This document shows positions 17,474 through 26,374 of a stretch of 64,000 bases of DNA, piece by piece. This stretch comes from Cyanobacteria bacterium FACHB-502 (GTDB lineage Bacteria > Cyanobacteriota > Cyanobacteriia > Elainellales > Elainellaceae): positions 92,182 through 156,181 of the forward strand of contig JACJNZ010000080.1 of the NCBI GenBank assembly GCA_014695325.1. The letters are read 5' to 3'. The notes below the pieces were generated by a model. That model did not search any database and was not told the origin of the DNA. It saw only the letters and a program-made list of their open reading frames with translations. Made by a program: the position numbers and the translations under genes. Positions within the stretch are counted from its first letter, which is position 1. Each line of letters opens with the position of its first letter.

Positions 17474-18103
17474 CCAGTGCTTTGGATAGGGTTTGCGACA
17501 AACCAGATTGTTATAGGCGATCGTGCAAGTTACCATCACCAGCGAACCGAGTAGCACTGGAGTCAAAACAAAATGCCAGTCTGCATGACTCATCACGCCT
17601 ACTAAAGCGACGGCTCCTCCGGGCGGATGCAAGGTGCGGGTTAGCTGCATGAGTTTAATCGCGGTTGCAACGGCAAATGCCATGACCCAGGGCTGGGAAC
17701 CAAACAGGGCAACGCAGATCACACAGACCAGTGCTCCTAGAGAATTCCCACAAATCACATTGCGCGGTTGCGCTAGAGGACTTTCGGGCACGGCATAAAC
17801 CAGGACAGCGGTTGCACCAAAGGGAGCTGCAATCAGCGGATAGGTTGTATGCATCGTCAAATACGCCAGCACCGCAATCCCAAGAAAGCTGCCTAACCAG
17901 GACAAAAGCGCTTGCTGAAAAGAGAAATGAGGCTGATAGCGGGAACTGCCGCCCAGTTTGGCAAGCTGACTTTTGAAGCGATTATCCCAGCGGGGAAACT
18001 GCTTCGCATCGCCCTGAAGTTTGGAACGATCGGTAAAAGCATCAACAAAACGAAGCCGCGATCGGATAGGGGAGTTCCGCATAGGAGCAATTGCCTCTTG
18101 CAT
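17468..18103 (-). CDS. HPP family membrane protein (possible nitrite transporter)
   Basis: A 211-residue protein. After a basic N-terminal tail of about 55 residues it has four membrane segments, with LIAAPFGATAVLVYAVPESPLAQPRN and the signature LHPPGGAVALVGVM. The HPP family includes plastid and cyanobacterial nitrite transporters, so nitrite movement across a membrane is a reasonable guess. No nitrogen genes are adjacent to support it. A second Met (codon 8) is an alternative start. The final codons lie in a 15-bp-period tandem duplication. Confidence 0.8.
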   Translation of the reverse strand: MQEAIAPMRNSPIRSRLRFVDAFTDRSKLQGDAKQFPRWDNRFKSQLAKLGGSSRYQPHFSFQQALLSWLGSFLGIAVLAYLTMHTTYPLIAAPFGATAVLVYAVPESPLAQPRNVICGNSLGALVCVICVALFGSQPWVMAFAVATAIKLMQLTRTLHPPGGAVALVGVMSHADWHFVLTPVLLGSLVMVTCTIAYNNLVCRKPYPKHWF

Positions 18104-18453
18104 AAACCAGATGAATAGAAGTCAGATGAATAAGAACCAGATGAAACAGATTTAATGGCATGAGAAATTTGCCTGGCCCCATCGGGCAATCCTCATCAGG
18201 AGCGGCGAACCGTCGAGCCAGTATTTGTACTTATGTCATCATATTCTGACATTCTGCTAAAGAGATACACCGAAAGTATCGATAACTACAGAAATTTCTT
18301 ATGCAATTTATGGGGTAAAGCTGTCACCCTTATAACTCCCTTCCTACCCTCTCCTACCTCTCTACCTCTCACCTACCCTCCGACAGTTGCCGCTTTCCTC
18401 AAACACCCACTACAACTCACAATGTCCTTCCCCATCTCTTGATTCCTGCTGCT
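18104..18453. other. Divergent promoter region HPP / GH31
   Basis: About 350 bp without a gene. The half next to the GH31 gene is a pyrimidine-rich, low-complexity tract (about 18337-18440, many CCTACC/CTCTACC units). Confidence 0.4.
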
Positions 18454-20784
18454 ATGCCTGAAGTCTTTGGACAACTGCCTGTCATCGAGCCTGCCTGGAC
18501 AGAACTCCAGCCGATTCAAACCGTTGAAAAACAGGAGCGCAAGGTTCTGCTGACCTGTGGTAATGCCGTCTTGAGCATCAGCGTACTGGCAGAAAACCTG
18601 ATTCGCGTGCGTCTGTCGCCATCGAGCGAATTTTTGCCGCGCCGATCGTGGGCAGTGGCTCAAGAGGATAACGCTTGGTCAGTTGTGCCGTTCGAGATCG
18701 AGGAAACAGCAGATCAAGTTCAAATCAAAACTTCACAGATTCGGGTTGAAGTCGATCGCCAAACCAGACAAATCACCTGCTTCGACAAAGCCGATCGCCC
18801 CTTTGCTCAAGACATTCAGCCGATCGCCTGGCGAGAAAGCGGCATTGCTGCCTGGAAACACATCGAAACAGAGGAGCATTTCTACGGCTTTGGCGAGCGC
18901 ACCGGATTTCTAGACAAACGATCGCAGGCCTATACAAACTGGACGGTAGACAGCCTCGACTACCATGCCCTCACTGACGAGATGTATCAGGCGATCCCGT
19001 TTTTTATTGCGCTGCGCCCTCAGCTTGCCTATGGGCTATTTCTTAATTCCACTTTCTGGAGTCGGTTTGATATCGGGGCGGCGCAGGCAGGAGTTTGGCA
19101 GATAGAAACCCAGAGTCCAGAACTCGACTATTACATCATTTATGGTCCGGCTCCGGCGCAAATCCTGACGACCTACACTGCCCTTACTGGACGAATGCCT
19201 CTGCCGCCAAAATGGGCGATCGGCTATCACCAGTGCCGCTGGAGCTATGCCTCTGAGGACGAAGTGCGCGAACTGACCCAAACCTTCCGTCAGAAGCAAA
19301 TTCCCTGCGATGTGATCCATTTGGATATCGACTATATGCGGGATTATCGGGTGTTTACCTGGCATCCCGATCGCTTTCCCAACCCGAAGCAGCTCTTAAG
19401 CGATCTAAAGCAAAACGGTTTTCAGACCGTGACGATCGTTGATCCGGGCGTAAAGCTGGAATATCAGGGCAATTATGCAGTCTTCAACGATGGCTTAGAG
19501 AAAGAGTGCTTTGTGCGAACTCGTAATGGCAATCTATTTCAGGGCTATGTCTGGCCCGATCGTGCTGTGTTTCCCGACTTTATGCGAGCGGATGTGCGGC
19601 AGTGGTGGGCAAGCTGGCACAAAGAACTCACCGCAGCAGGTGTGGCGGGCATCTGGAATGACATGAACGAACCCGCCATGAACGATCGTCCCTTTGGTGA
19701 TCCGGGGGTAAAAATCTGGTTTCCGCTCGATACGGCTCAGGGAGGAGAAGAGAACTCGACCCACGCCGAGACGCATAACCTGTACGGCATGATGATGGCA
19801 CGCGCCGCCTGTGAAGCCATGCAGCAACTTAGACCGAATGAGCGATCGTTTATTTTGACGCGATCGGGCTATGCCGGAATTCAGCAATATTCAGCCGTTT
19901 GGACAGGGGACAATCATTCGCGCTGGGAATACCTGGAAATGTCACTGCCCATGCTCTGTAATCTGGGGCTATCCGGGGTCGCATTTGTCGGCGCAGATAT
20001 CGGCGGATTTGCCGGAAACGCAACGGCTGAACTCTTTGCCCGCTGGATGCAAATGGGAATGCTTTATCCGCTCATGCGTGCCCATTCAATTCTCAAGAGT
20101 ATGCGTCATGAACCGTGGGTGTTTGGCGCTCGGGTGGAGCAAATCTGCCGTCAGTACATCGAATTGCGCTATCAGCTTTTGCCCTACTTCTACACACTGT
20201 TCTGGCAGGCGGCAACCACAGGCGCACCCATCCTGCGTCCCTTACTGTACGACTTTCCCAACGATCCACAGACTTATGAGTTGGCAAATCAGGCAATGCT
20301 CGGTTCCGCAATCTTGGCAGCCCCGATCGATCGTCCCGGTCAAACCTGTCGCGTCGTTTATCTACCAGAGGGAACCTGGTTCGACTGGTGGACAGGTCAA
20401 TCTCACAGGGGCAACACCCACATCCTCGCTGATGCTCCCCTGGAAACCATGCCGTTGTTTGTGAGGGCGGGGTCAATCCTTCCCATGATGCCCGTGATGC
20501 AATACGCCAATGAAACTCCACTCACGGAACTACGGCTGAAGATCTGGCAGGGCGAGGGCGAATTTACCCTTTACGAAGATGACGGACGCAGCTTTGCCTA
20601 TCAGCAAGGAGACTGGGCAACAACCACTTATCGCGTCTATTCCGACAGCAATCAAACGATCGTCACAGTGCAAGCCAGACAGGGACAATGGCAGCCCCAT
20701 CCGCGGCGCGTGATTGTAGAGTTAGTTGGCGTAGGCGAACAGTCTTTTGAAGAGGATGGAAGCGATCGGCGTTTGGTTTTCTAA
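18454..20784 (+). CDS. Alpha-glucosidase / alpha-xylosidase-type glycoside hydrolase family 31
   Basis: 776 residues from the ATG at 18454; an upstream TTG (18439) would add five. N-terminal beta-sandwich (about 20-240), then a TIM barrel with PKWAIGYHQCRWSY, DVIHLDIDYM, the nucleophile block GIWNDMNEPA and the acid/base block FVGADIGGF. A C-terminal beta domain follows. YGFGERTGFLDK near residue 150 is the GH31 glucosidase hallmark. It should hydrolyse alpha-linked glucosides such as maltose or glycogen fragments; exact linkage specificity cannot be read. No signal peptide, so cytoplasmic. Its 3' end is in a 21-bp tandem duplication that includes the stop. Confidence 0.93.
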   Translation: MPEVFGQLPVIEPAWTELQPIQTVEKQERKVLLTCGNAVLSISVLAENLIRVRLSPSSEFLPRRSWAVAQEDNAWSVVPFEIEETADQVQIKTSQIRVEVDRQTRQITCFDKADRPFAQDIQPIAWRESGIAAWKHIETEEHFYGFGERTGFLDKRSQAYTNWTVDSLDYHALTDEMYQAIPFFIALRPQLAYGLFLNSTFWSRFDIGAAQAGVWQIETQSPELDYYIIYGPAPAQILTTYTALTGRMPLPPKWAIGYHQCRWSYASEDEVRELTQTFRQKQIPCDVIHLDIDYMRDYRVFTWHPDRFPNPKQLLSDLKQNGFQTVTIVDPGVKLEYQGNYAVFNDGLEKECFVRTRNGNLFQGYVWPDRAVFPDFMRADVRQWWASWHKELTAAGVAGIWNDMNEPAMNDRPFGDPGVKIWFPLDTAQGGEENSTHAETHNLYGMMMARAACEAMQQLRPNERSFILTRSGYAGIQQYSAVWTGDNHSRWEYLEMSLPMLCNLGLSGVAFVGADIGGFAGNATAELFARWMQMGMLYPLMRAHSILKSMRHEPWVFGARVEQICRQYIELRYQLLPYFYTLFWQAATTGAPILRPLLYDFPNDPQTYELANQAMLGSAILAAPIDRPGQTCRVVYLPEGTWFDWWTGQSHRGNTHILADAPLETMPLFVRAGSILPMMPVMQYANETPLTELRLKIWQGEGEFTLYEDDGRSFAYQQGDWATTTYRVYSDSNQTIVTVQARQGQWQPHPRRVIVELVGVGEQSFEEDGSDRRLVF

Positions 20785-20806
20785 TATCGGCGCTTGGTTT
20801 TCTAAT
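20765..20806 (+). repeat. Tandem duplication spanning the GH31 stop codon
   Basis: Two contiguous 21-bp copies, 20765-20785 and 20786-20806, ATCGGCG(t/c)TTGGTTTTCTAAT with one mismatch. Period 21 keeps the frame, so the TAA stop (20782-20784) is repeated in phase at 20803-20805. Confidence 0.9.
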
Positions 20807-20944
20807 AATGATGCAGTTGCCTGATGAGCAGTTGCTAATGCTAAAGCGATCGACCCTTAACCTTTTGCTGCAATCAGCACCCCGATAAGCGATCGACCCG
20901 CTAAAATCAGATCTCTGTGTCGCCCCCTCACTCATCCACCCCCA

Positions 20945-21811
20945 ATGGACTCCGAGCTACTCCAACTCTTCGTCAACGGAATCGCCGTCGGCAGCATTAT
21001 CGCTTTAGCAGCCGTTGGTCTGACTCTCACTTACGGTATTCTGCGGCTGGCAAACTTTGCTCACGGCGACATCATGACCCTGGGCGCATATCTGACGCTG
21101 GTGTTTAACCTGAGCGGCATGAATATCTGGCTGTCAATTTTGCTGGGCGCAGGACTGACGATCGCCGTTGCCCTGCTTACGGAAAAGCTGCTCTGGTCGC
21201 CGATGCGAACTAAACGTGCTAGTTCTACCACGCTGATCATTATCTCGATCGGACTCGCCCTCTTCCTGCGAAACGGCATTATTTTGATCTGGGGCGGCGC
21301 AAACCAGAAATACGATCTGCCGGTTGTACCCGCGCTCGATTTGTTTGGAATACGCATTGCCCAGAACCGACTTCTGGTCGTAGGACTAACGATTCTTGTG
21401 ATTTTTGGACTGCATTATCTGCTGCAAAAAACCAAGACGGGCAAAGCGATGCGAGCAGTTGCAGATAACGTCGATCTGGCACGGGTATCGGGAATTAATG
21501 TAGATCAGGTCGTGATCTGGACGTGGGTGATTGCAGCAGGCTTAACAGCGATCGGTGGCGGAATGTATGGCTTAGTAACTGCTGTGCGTCCCAATATGGG
21601 CTGGTTTCTGATCTTGCCGATGTTTGCCTCGGTGATTCTGGGCGGCATTGGCAATCCTTATGGGGCGATCGCTGGGGCGATGGTGATTGGCATTGCTCAA
21701 GAGGTTAGCACTTACTGGCTTCCCGCCGAATATAAGCTGGGCGTTGCACTGCTGCTTATGATCCTGGTGCTGCTGGTGCGTCCGCAAGGCATCTTCCGGG
21801 GCACAATGTAG
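20945..21811 (+). CDS. Branched-chain/neutral amino acid ABC transporter permease, LivH family (NatD-like)
   Basis: A 288-residue inner-membrane permease with about eight helices. Motifs: GIAVGSIIALAAVGLTLTYG, LRLANFAHGDIMTLGAY, GKAMRAVADNVDLARVSGIN (the cytoplasmic loop that contacts the ATPase) and ILGGIGNPYGAIAGAMVIG. This is the LivH half of a LivH/LivM pair; in Synechocystis the N-I neutral amino acid system uses NatC and NatD. No binding protein, LivM or ATPase gene is adjacent, so the transporter genes are scattered, as known for Nat systems. Specificity inferred only. Confidence 0.88.
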   Translation: MDSELLQLFVNGIAVGSIIALAAVGLTLTYGILRLANFAHGDIMTLGAYLTLVFNLSGMNIWLSILLGAGLTIAVALLTEKLLWSPMRTKRASSTTLIIISIGLALFLRNGIILIWGGANQKYDLPVVPALDLFGIRIAQNRLLVVGLTILVIFGLHYLLQKTKTGKAMRAVADNVDLARVSGINVDQVVIWTWVIAAGLTAIGGGMYGLVTAVRPNMGWFLILPMFASVILGGIGNPYGAIAGAMVIGIAQEVSTYWLPAEYKLGVALLLMILVLLVRPQGIFRGTM

Positions 21812-21832
21812 TGGCTTGGTGCTGGATGAGAC

Positions 21833-21869
21833 TTTTGCCCTGTAATTTTTGCCCTGTAATTTTGCCCTG
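21833..21869 (+). repeat. Tandem repeat, 14-bp unit, 2.6 copies
   Basis: TTTTGCCCTGTAAT at 21833-21846 and 21847-21860, then a partial TTTGCCCTG. Starts 21 bp after the LivH stop. Confidence 0.85.
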
Positions 21870-22011
21870 CACAGCGAATTTCAGAAACTTACTTCTGCCA
21901 CTGCTGAGTCTGGAGTGACTAAAAACTGGGGAGACGTACCGCAGTGTCAAACATCTAGCCGCCGACCATGCCCTAATCCTCAGCCACTCTGACTCAGCAT
22001 CCCAGGAAACG

Positions 22012-22125
22012 CTACTTCAGAATACCGAAGTAGAAAGCAGCGACGATCAGATTGCCCGCCAGCAGGACGATCGCCCACAGCGTGCGAAAAGGATAGCCCG
22101 GTTTACCAGTCTTCGTTGTGGTCAT
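22012..22125 (-). CDS. psaX: Photosystem I subunit PsaX
   Basis: A 37-residue protein on the minus strand with a single membrane helix. The sequence MTTTKTGKPGYPFRT, then LWAIVLLAGNLIVAAFYFG and final ILK matches the PsaX pattern of thermophilic and some filamentous cyanobacteria (KxxYxFRTxWA...NxxVAAxYFGILK). PsaX is a peripheral one-helix subunit of photosystem I that helps hold a chlorophyll near PsaB. It is absent from many cyanobacteria. A CTACTTC/GAAGTAG inverted repeat (22012-22033) covers the last codons and stop. Confidence 0.88.
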   Translation of the reverse strand: MTTTKTGKPGYPFRTLWAIVLLAGNLIVAAFYFGILK

Positions 22126-22348
22126 GGTGATTAATATGCTCCATCATGAACAGTTAACTTACCTAGATGGTAGTGGATGAGTGTCACCAGTTTGAGCAGA
22201 ATTTTGATCGGGTTAGGAAAACTTAGGAAATGAGTTTCTGTCTGAATCTGATTTAGAGGGACAGTGTCTACCCTGCCCTCATAGAACCTGGTCAGCAATT
22301 TCAGCAAACCTCTTACAATAGGATTCGTCCTTTTATCTTCGATCGATC

Positions 22349-22621
22349 GTGGCTCAAACCTATTACGCCAAAATTTACGTTACCCTGCGTCCCTCAGTGC
22401 TAGACCCGGCAGGAACCGCAGTGCAGTCTGGGGTAAAACACATGGGCTACGACAACGTGGAGCAGGTGAGAATCGGCAAATATATCGAAGTCACGCTCAC
22501 CGCAGATAGCGAAGCCGCCGCCCAAACCCAACTCGATCGCATTTGTGACCAGCTTTTGGCAAACCCCGTGATTGAGAACTACCGCTTCGACATCATGACG
22601 GCAGCAGAAGCCGCCTGCTAA
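22349..22621 (+). CDS. purS: Phosphoribosylformylglycinamidine synthase subunit PurS
   Basis: A 90-residue protein starting at GTG. YYAKIYVTLRPSVLDPAGTAVQ and GYDNVEQVRIGKYIEVTL are the conserved PurS blocks, and length is normal. PurS bridges PurL and PurQ in the ammonia-channelling FGAM synthase of purine synthesis. purQ, commonly the next gene, is not here: the following gene is a creatininase-family gene on the other strand, so purS stands alone. Divergent from psaX across about 220 bp. Confidence 0.95.
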   Translation: MAQTYYAKIYVTLRPSVLDPAGTAVQSGVKHMGYDNVEQVRIGKYIEVTLTADSEAAAQTQLDRICDQLLANPVIENYRFDIMTAAEAAC

Positions 22622-22642
22622 CCTCCAAGGTGATTCTCGGAA

Positions 22643-23389
22643 TTATTCTCGATTCACAAATTCCAGATAACGGCTGCTCAGTTCCTTTACTGCAAGCTCA
22701 TAAAACTGCTTACCGTGTTCGGGCGTTGCCAGTGCCGGATTTGACCCCATTCTGCCGTCTGGATAGCGACGACGAAAATCGATCGCCCCATAAATTGGCT
22801 CACCAGAAGTGACTTCCGAGCTGAGGGTCGCTTGTTTAATCGCATTAGGATACACATACTGCGTCAGGGCAACCTCGCTGGGAGTCGCGTGTGAGCCTTC
22901 CTGGTTGCCGTATAGCTCCTGAGCCAGCTTATAGACCGAGCCGCACATATACCAGTTCGCAACGTGACACTGAACGCGATCGGCGTTCGGAAGATTTAAA
23001 TCCGCTAATACCTGATAGCACTCCGAAAAGGCTGCCTTGAGCGTTGCCACATTGCCGCCATGCCCGTTGATGAAAAAGAATTTGGTGAATCCTGTGCGCA
23101 CCAGCGAAGTCACGTAGTCTCGAATCACCAGCATCAGCGTACTTGGACGCAGGCTCACTGTTCCAGGAAAGGCAGTGTGGTGAAGTGCCATACCCACGTT
23201 GATAGTTGGGGCAACCAGGGCTTGTGTCGCTTCGCCAACGCCTCGCGAAACTGCCTCAGCACAAATTGCGTCTGTGCCAATTAATCCAGTGGGACCATGC
23301 TGCTCAGTAGAACCGATCGGAATAATTAGCCCTTGCGACTGCTGAAGGTAGGCTTCTACTTCTTGCCAGGTTGTGAGATGGAGTAACAT
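22643..23389 (-). CDS. Creatininase-family amidohydrolase
   Basis: A 248-residue protein. Metal-binding blocks of the creatininase fold are present: IPIGSTEQHGPTGLIGTDAI, MALHHTAFPGTVSLRP, FFINGHGGNVATLKAAF and EGSHATPSEVALT. Members include creatinine amidohydrolase, ArfB (flavin/F420 pathway) and MftE; none of the partner genes is adjacent, so the substrate is unknown. Start ATG has GGAG at a good distance. It ends only 21 bp from the convergent purS. Confidence 0.88.
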   Translation of the reverse strand: MLLHLTTWQEVEAYLQQSQGLIIPIGSTEQHGPTGLIGTDAICAEAVSRGVGEATQALVAPTINVGMALHHTAFPGTVSLRPSTLMLVIRDYVTSLVRTGFTKFFFINGHGGNVATLKAAFSECYQVLADLNLPNADRVQCHVANWYMCGSVYKLAQELYGNQEGSHATPSEVALTQYVYPNAIKQATLSSEVTSGEPIYGAIDFRRRYPDGRMGSNPALATPEHGKQFYELAVKELSSRYLEFVNRE

Positions 23390-23607
23390 AACGTCTCCGA
23401 AAGCTAAGCTTCTACTGTACTTTAGCCAACGGACAATCGCCCCAGAAGCACCTGTAAAGCGATTATCCCTCTGGATATTAAGCTGAATATTGAGAAGAAT
23501 GAGCGTAGCGATAGGGGTTAGAGAATGTTTGAAACGTGATACCTGTGACCCAAACCGCTTCCCTAACTCTTCCCTTCCAAGGAAACCTTATTTGCTTTAA
23601 AATTCTT

Positions 23608-23652
23608 AAAGTCCCTTGAAGTTGACTTATTGAAGTTGACCGATTTAGGGGG
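23608..23652 (+). repeat. Dispersed AAAGTCCCCC repeat, expanded copy
   Basis: Left end AAAGTCCCTT and right end CGATTTAGGGGGAC are kept. The middle holds two copies of TTGAAGTTGAC in tandem (period 17), so the usual short loop is expanded. Confidence 0.55.
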
Positions 23653-23816
23653 ACAATGCAAGGCCTCTGCGACTCCTTACCCACCCTCTTGGTATTGATC
23701 CCCAAACTGATCCCCAGACTGATACCCAAACTTTCTGTAACCTCGTTAAAATAATAGATAAAATTTACGAACTACACCCTGTGGGTGGCAGCGAACTGTA
23801 AATTCTAATAAATTGT

Positions 23817-23950
23817 CAAACTTGCCAAACTCAAACTGTCAGCCTCAGACCTGTCAAGCTCAGACAACGCTAAACCTGTCGGCCTCAGACCTGTCAACGT
23901 CAAACTCATCCATCGCGAATCTGTCGATGTCAAATGATCCGATGCCAAAC
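23817..23950 (+). repeat. Degenerate tandem repeat array
   Basis: The word CCTCAGACCTGTCAA occurs twice exactly and the shorter words CTGTC(a/g)G, CTCAGACAA and TGTCAAA occur several more times, giving a loose period of about 17-25 bp. No open frame uses it. Confidence 0.55.
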
Positions 23951-24322
23951 GATCAGCCCCGCTGAATTCAGGTTTAGATTCCAGCCCGTAGCTCAGATTG
24001 TGACCAGTCCTTTATTAAAGATTCGACTTGACCCTCCACACCCCCCTTCACAATCCGGTATGCTCAGGCTTTAATTTGCATAAGCTCACCTTTCCCAGAG
24101 TGCGATTTTTATTCAACCGTTCCCCCTCATGATGAATCCTAAGGCTCTCTGCAATGTCAACCGTTCCGGGTCTTTTTTGCATCAGCCTCTCTGCCTACGC
24201 GATGAACCGTTGACCCGATCGTGCAGCTTGTTTTAGGGCTGCCTGTTCATTGCCATCCTTTGGCTGTTGCAGTGATTCGGACTTGGAATTTGCAGACTTT
24301 GATTGCTCAGGAGAAGCGATAA

Positions 24323-24628
24323 ATGCTACACCGCAAGATCTATCAGATCTGTTGTGATGGACGAGAAGTTTGGATCTTTTTGCGGGATCAACAACGCTGG
24401 ATTGAGCGTGCACGCATTCTCGATATCGAGGGTGACCTGGTGACAGTCCGGTATGAAACCGAAGAAGATGACGAAGTTTGCTCCTGGGAGGAGATGCTTC
24501 GCTTAGAGAGTATTGGTTCTGTAATGCAAAAATTGGCGACTGTGCCGCGTGGCGATGTCGAGCCGCTCGTCTCAGAAGACTGCCCTGAAGCAGAGCGCAT
24601 TCGCAACCATCAGCCTGACAACGAATAG
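24323..24628 (+). CDS. Conserved cyanobacterial protein (possibly DUF6679)
   Basis: A 101-residue soluble protein. MLHRKIYQICCDGREVWIFL, RDQQRWIERARILDIEGDLV and VRYETEEDDEVCSWEEMLRLESIG form a small beta-rich domain with a CC pair near residue 10. I recall this as a conserved cyanobacterial family, possibly DUF6679, but the family number is uncertain. Start is fixed by AGGAG 8-9 nt upstream. Acidic C-terminal tail. A strong terminator 40 bp downstream shows it ends its own transcript. Confidence 0.75.
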   Translation: MLHRKIYQICCDGREVWIFLRDQQRWIERARILDIEGDLVTVRYETEEDDEVCSWEEMLRLESIGSVMQKLATVPRGDVEPLVSEDCPEAERIRNHQPDNE

Positions 24629-24669
24629 CGCAAACCAACCCTCAAATAATTCAGGATTGTTCAATAATG

Positions 24670-24700
24670 CCCCTGTCCATCAGGGGTTATTTTTTGTTTT
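24670..24700 (+). terminator. Rho-independent terminator
   Basis: CCCCTG (24670-24675), loop TCCAT, CAGGGG (24681-24686), then TTATTTTTTGTTTT. Placed about 40 bp after the stop of the 101-residue protein gene. Confidence 0.85.
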
Positions 24701-24881
24701 AAATCTTCGCGTTGCTGACCTGGCAGTGCTAATCCGGCGGATGAATTCTGTAAGGATGGTTTACAAACCACCCCTAGCGCAAAACTCCCTATCCGAGAAT
24801 CCTGTTTCCATTCAGCCATGCCTAAATCTTTATCTCATCTAATTCTCTGTTTTATCTAATTCTTTCTTCTATTTTTTTGTT

Positions 24882-25283
24882 CTATAAGTATTCGCGCAGA
24901 AACTCAAACGGGTCATCTTCCCAGCAAGGTTCGGGGCATCGCCAGTCTAGATTTTGCAAAATATCAGACTCGATCGCTTCAATTTCGTTCTGGTTAAAAA
25001 GCTCAGTCAGCACATGCAGATCACGTCCCCGAAGCGGAATTGACTGGGCTGAAATGAACTGTTCCGACGAAGAAGTATTCTCATGAAAGAGTAAGGGACT
25101 GCTGGCATCAAGCAGCGAAGGAAGCGGTTCTGGTTTGAAGGGATTGATCGCAGTAGAAGCGTTCGCCGAACGGGTAGCTAATGGCTCTCCATCTTCAAAA
25201 GAAACAGGCAGAGTTGGGGGACAAGCGCGAGGGGCAGATGGCATCATGATTGAGTTTAGGGGGCTGAGCAAAACCGAGAACAT
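24882..25283 (-). CDS. Hypothetical protein
   Basis: About 133 residues from an ATG at 25283; other ATGs at 25247 and 25244 are equally possible and no start has a clear binding site. The first half is proline/serine-rich and disordered. The C-terminal 45 residues look folded and acidic: HVLTELFNQNEIEAIESDIL, then WRCPEPCWEDDPFEFLREYL, with a CPEPCW pair of cysteines. I do not recognise the family. The gene-like composition of the C-terminus and lack of any overlapping better frame are the only support. Confidence 0.5.
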   Translation of the reverse strand: MFSVLLSPLNSIMMPSAPRACPPTLPVSFEDGEPLATRSANASTAINPFKPEPLPSLLDASSPLLFHENTSSSEQFISAQSIPLRGRDLHVLTELFNQNEIEAIESDILQNLDWRCPEPCWEDDPFEFLREYL

Positions 25284-25412
25284 GGCTTGCAAGCATCTTA
25301 AACTGTTTTTGCAAAGAAATGTGAGGGCTAGTACTCAAAAAAGACTGCTCTTGCCTGTGTTTTTACGGAAGGGCTGGGGTTGCGATCGTATCAGCACTGC
25401 GCTACAGAACGA

Positions 25413-26180
25413 TCAGCCGCAGCAGGACAAGGGTAAATGCACGGGAATTAGGCGAACTTGAAACACTTCAGCAAAGGCACGGGCAACCTGTTGTCGAACC
25501 CGATCGATCTGGATATCGGGAATAAACTCTGCCAGACTTCCCACCGGTCGATCACCAATGCCGCAGGGAATGATGTGCTGAAATCCTGACAAGTCGGGAC
25601 AGACGTTGAGTGCGAAGCCGTGCATCGTAATCCAACGGCTTACCTTAATACCGATCGCAGCCACCTTGCGCCCCTCGACCCATACCCCCGTTAGACCTGG
25701 AATTCGATCGCCCTGAAGCTGATAAACTGCTAGCACCCGAATTAACACTTCTTCGAGCTGGCGTAAGTACCAGTGCAAATCCTGCTGATAAAAGCGAAGA
25801 TTCAAAATCGGATAGCCCACAAGCTGACCCGGACAGTGGTGAGTTACTTCGCCGCCGCGCTCAATCCGAATCACCGGGTAGGGCGAATTTGAGACATCAA
25901 ACTTCAGAAATTCAAGGCTGGAACCCTGCCCCAGGGTGTAAACAGATGGGTGTTCGAGCAGAAGAAAAATATCATTCTCGGCGGGGTCACTGTGCTCGGA
26001 GTTCGCGAATTCGCTTTTATCAGAGCCGCTGACTAAGCGATCGGGCTGCAACCGTTCTTTGATCAATCCGTGTGTGCGTCTTTCAGCAACCCATTTGCGC
26101 TGCCAATCCCAGGCAGTTTCATAGGGAACCAGTCCCTGATTGTAGAATAAGCACGGTCTGAGCAACACAGAATTTTTCAA
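25413..26180 (-). CDS. lipB: Octanoyl-[acyl carrier protein]:protein N-octanoyltransferase (lipoate synthesis)
   Basis: About 255 residues. Moves octanoyl from acyl carrier protein to lipoyl domains of dehydrogenase complexes and glycine cleavage H protein. Motifs: [45 protein letters not shown] (usual form RGG.VTYHGPGQ), the catalytic lysine in [21 protein letters not shown] and the catalytic cysteine in IIPCGI. A Ser/Asp-rich insert about residues 45-65 is unusual. The TTG start at 26180 is uncertain; GTG at 26168 or TTG at 26165 would also fit. Divergent from lrtA. Confidence 0.92.
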   Translation of the reverse strand: MKNSVLLRPCLFYNQGLVPYETAWDWQRKWVAERRTHGLIKERLQPDRLVSGSDKSEFANSEHSDPAENDIFLLLEHPSVYTLGQGSSLEFLKFDVSNSPYPVIRIERGGEVTHHCPGQLVGYPILNLRFYQQDLHWYLRQLEEVLIRVLAVYQLQGDRIPGLTGVWVEGRKVAAIGIKVSRWITMHGFALNVCPDLSGFQHIIPCGIGDRPVGSLAEFIPDIQIDRVRQQVARAFAEVFQVRLIPVHLPLSCCG

Positions 26181-26374
26181 ATTCCCGATCTACTAATCTA
26201 CTGGGTGAACGCAAAATAGATCAACATTAATTAAACAGAAATTAAACTGAGAATTTGTCCGCTCTGGTCAAGAATTATCAACGGATGCAAATGATTTTAA
26301 ACGAGACTGTTGTCCCCGATACAAGGTGCTAGGGTGAAAGTGTGAACCCAGTTCTCAGGGGAGGAAGCTCTTAT

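Larger units (their letters stand above)
23390..24322. other. Long non-coding region with degenerate repeats
   Basis: About 930 bp without a supported gene. It contains a diverged AAAGTCCC-family repeat (23608-23652) and a degenerate tandem array of CCTGTC/CTCAGAC words (about 23817-23950). A tRNA-like word (CCCGTAGCTCAGATTG, near 23983) does not fold into a full tRNA. Confidence 0.5.

Noticed and set aside
23975..24060. tRNA-like word CCCGTAGCTCAGATTG
   Set aside because: No anticodon stem, T-loop (GTTCRA) or acceptor pairing at the required distances; judged a chance match.
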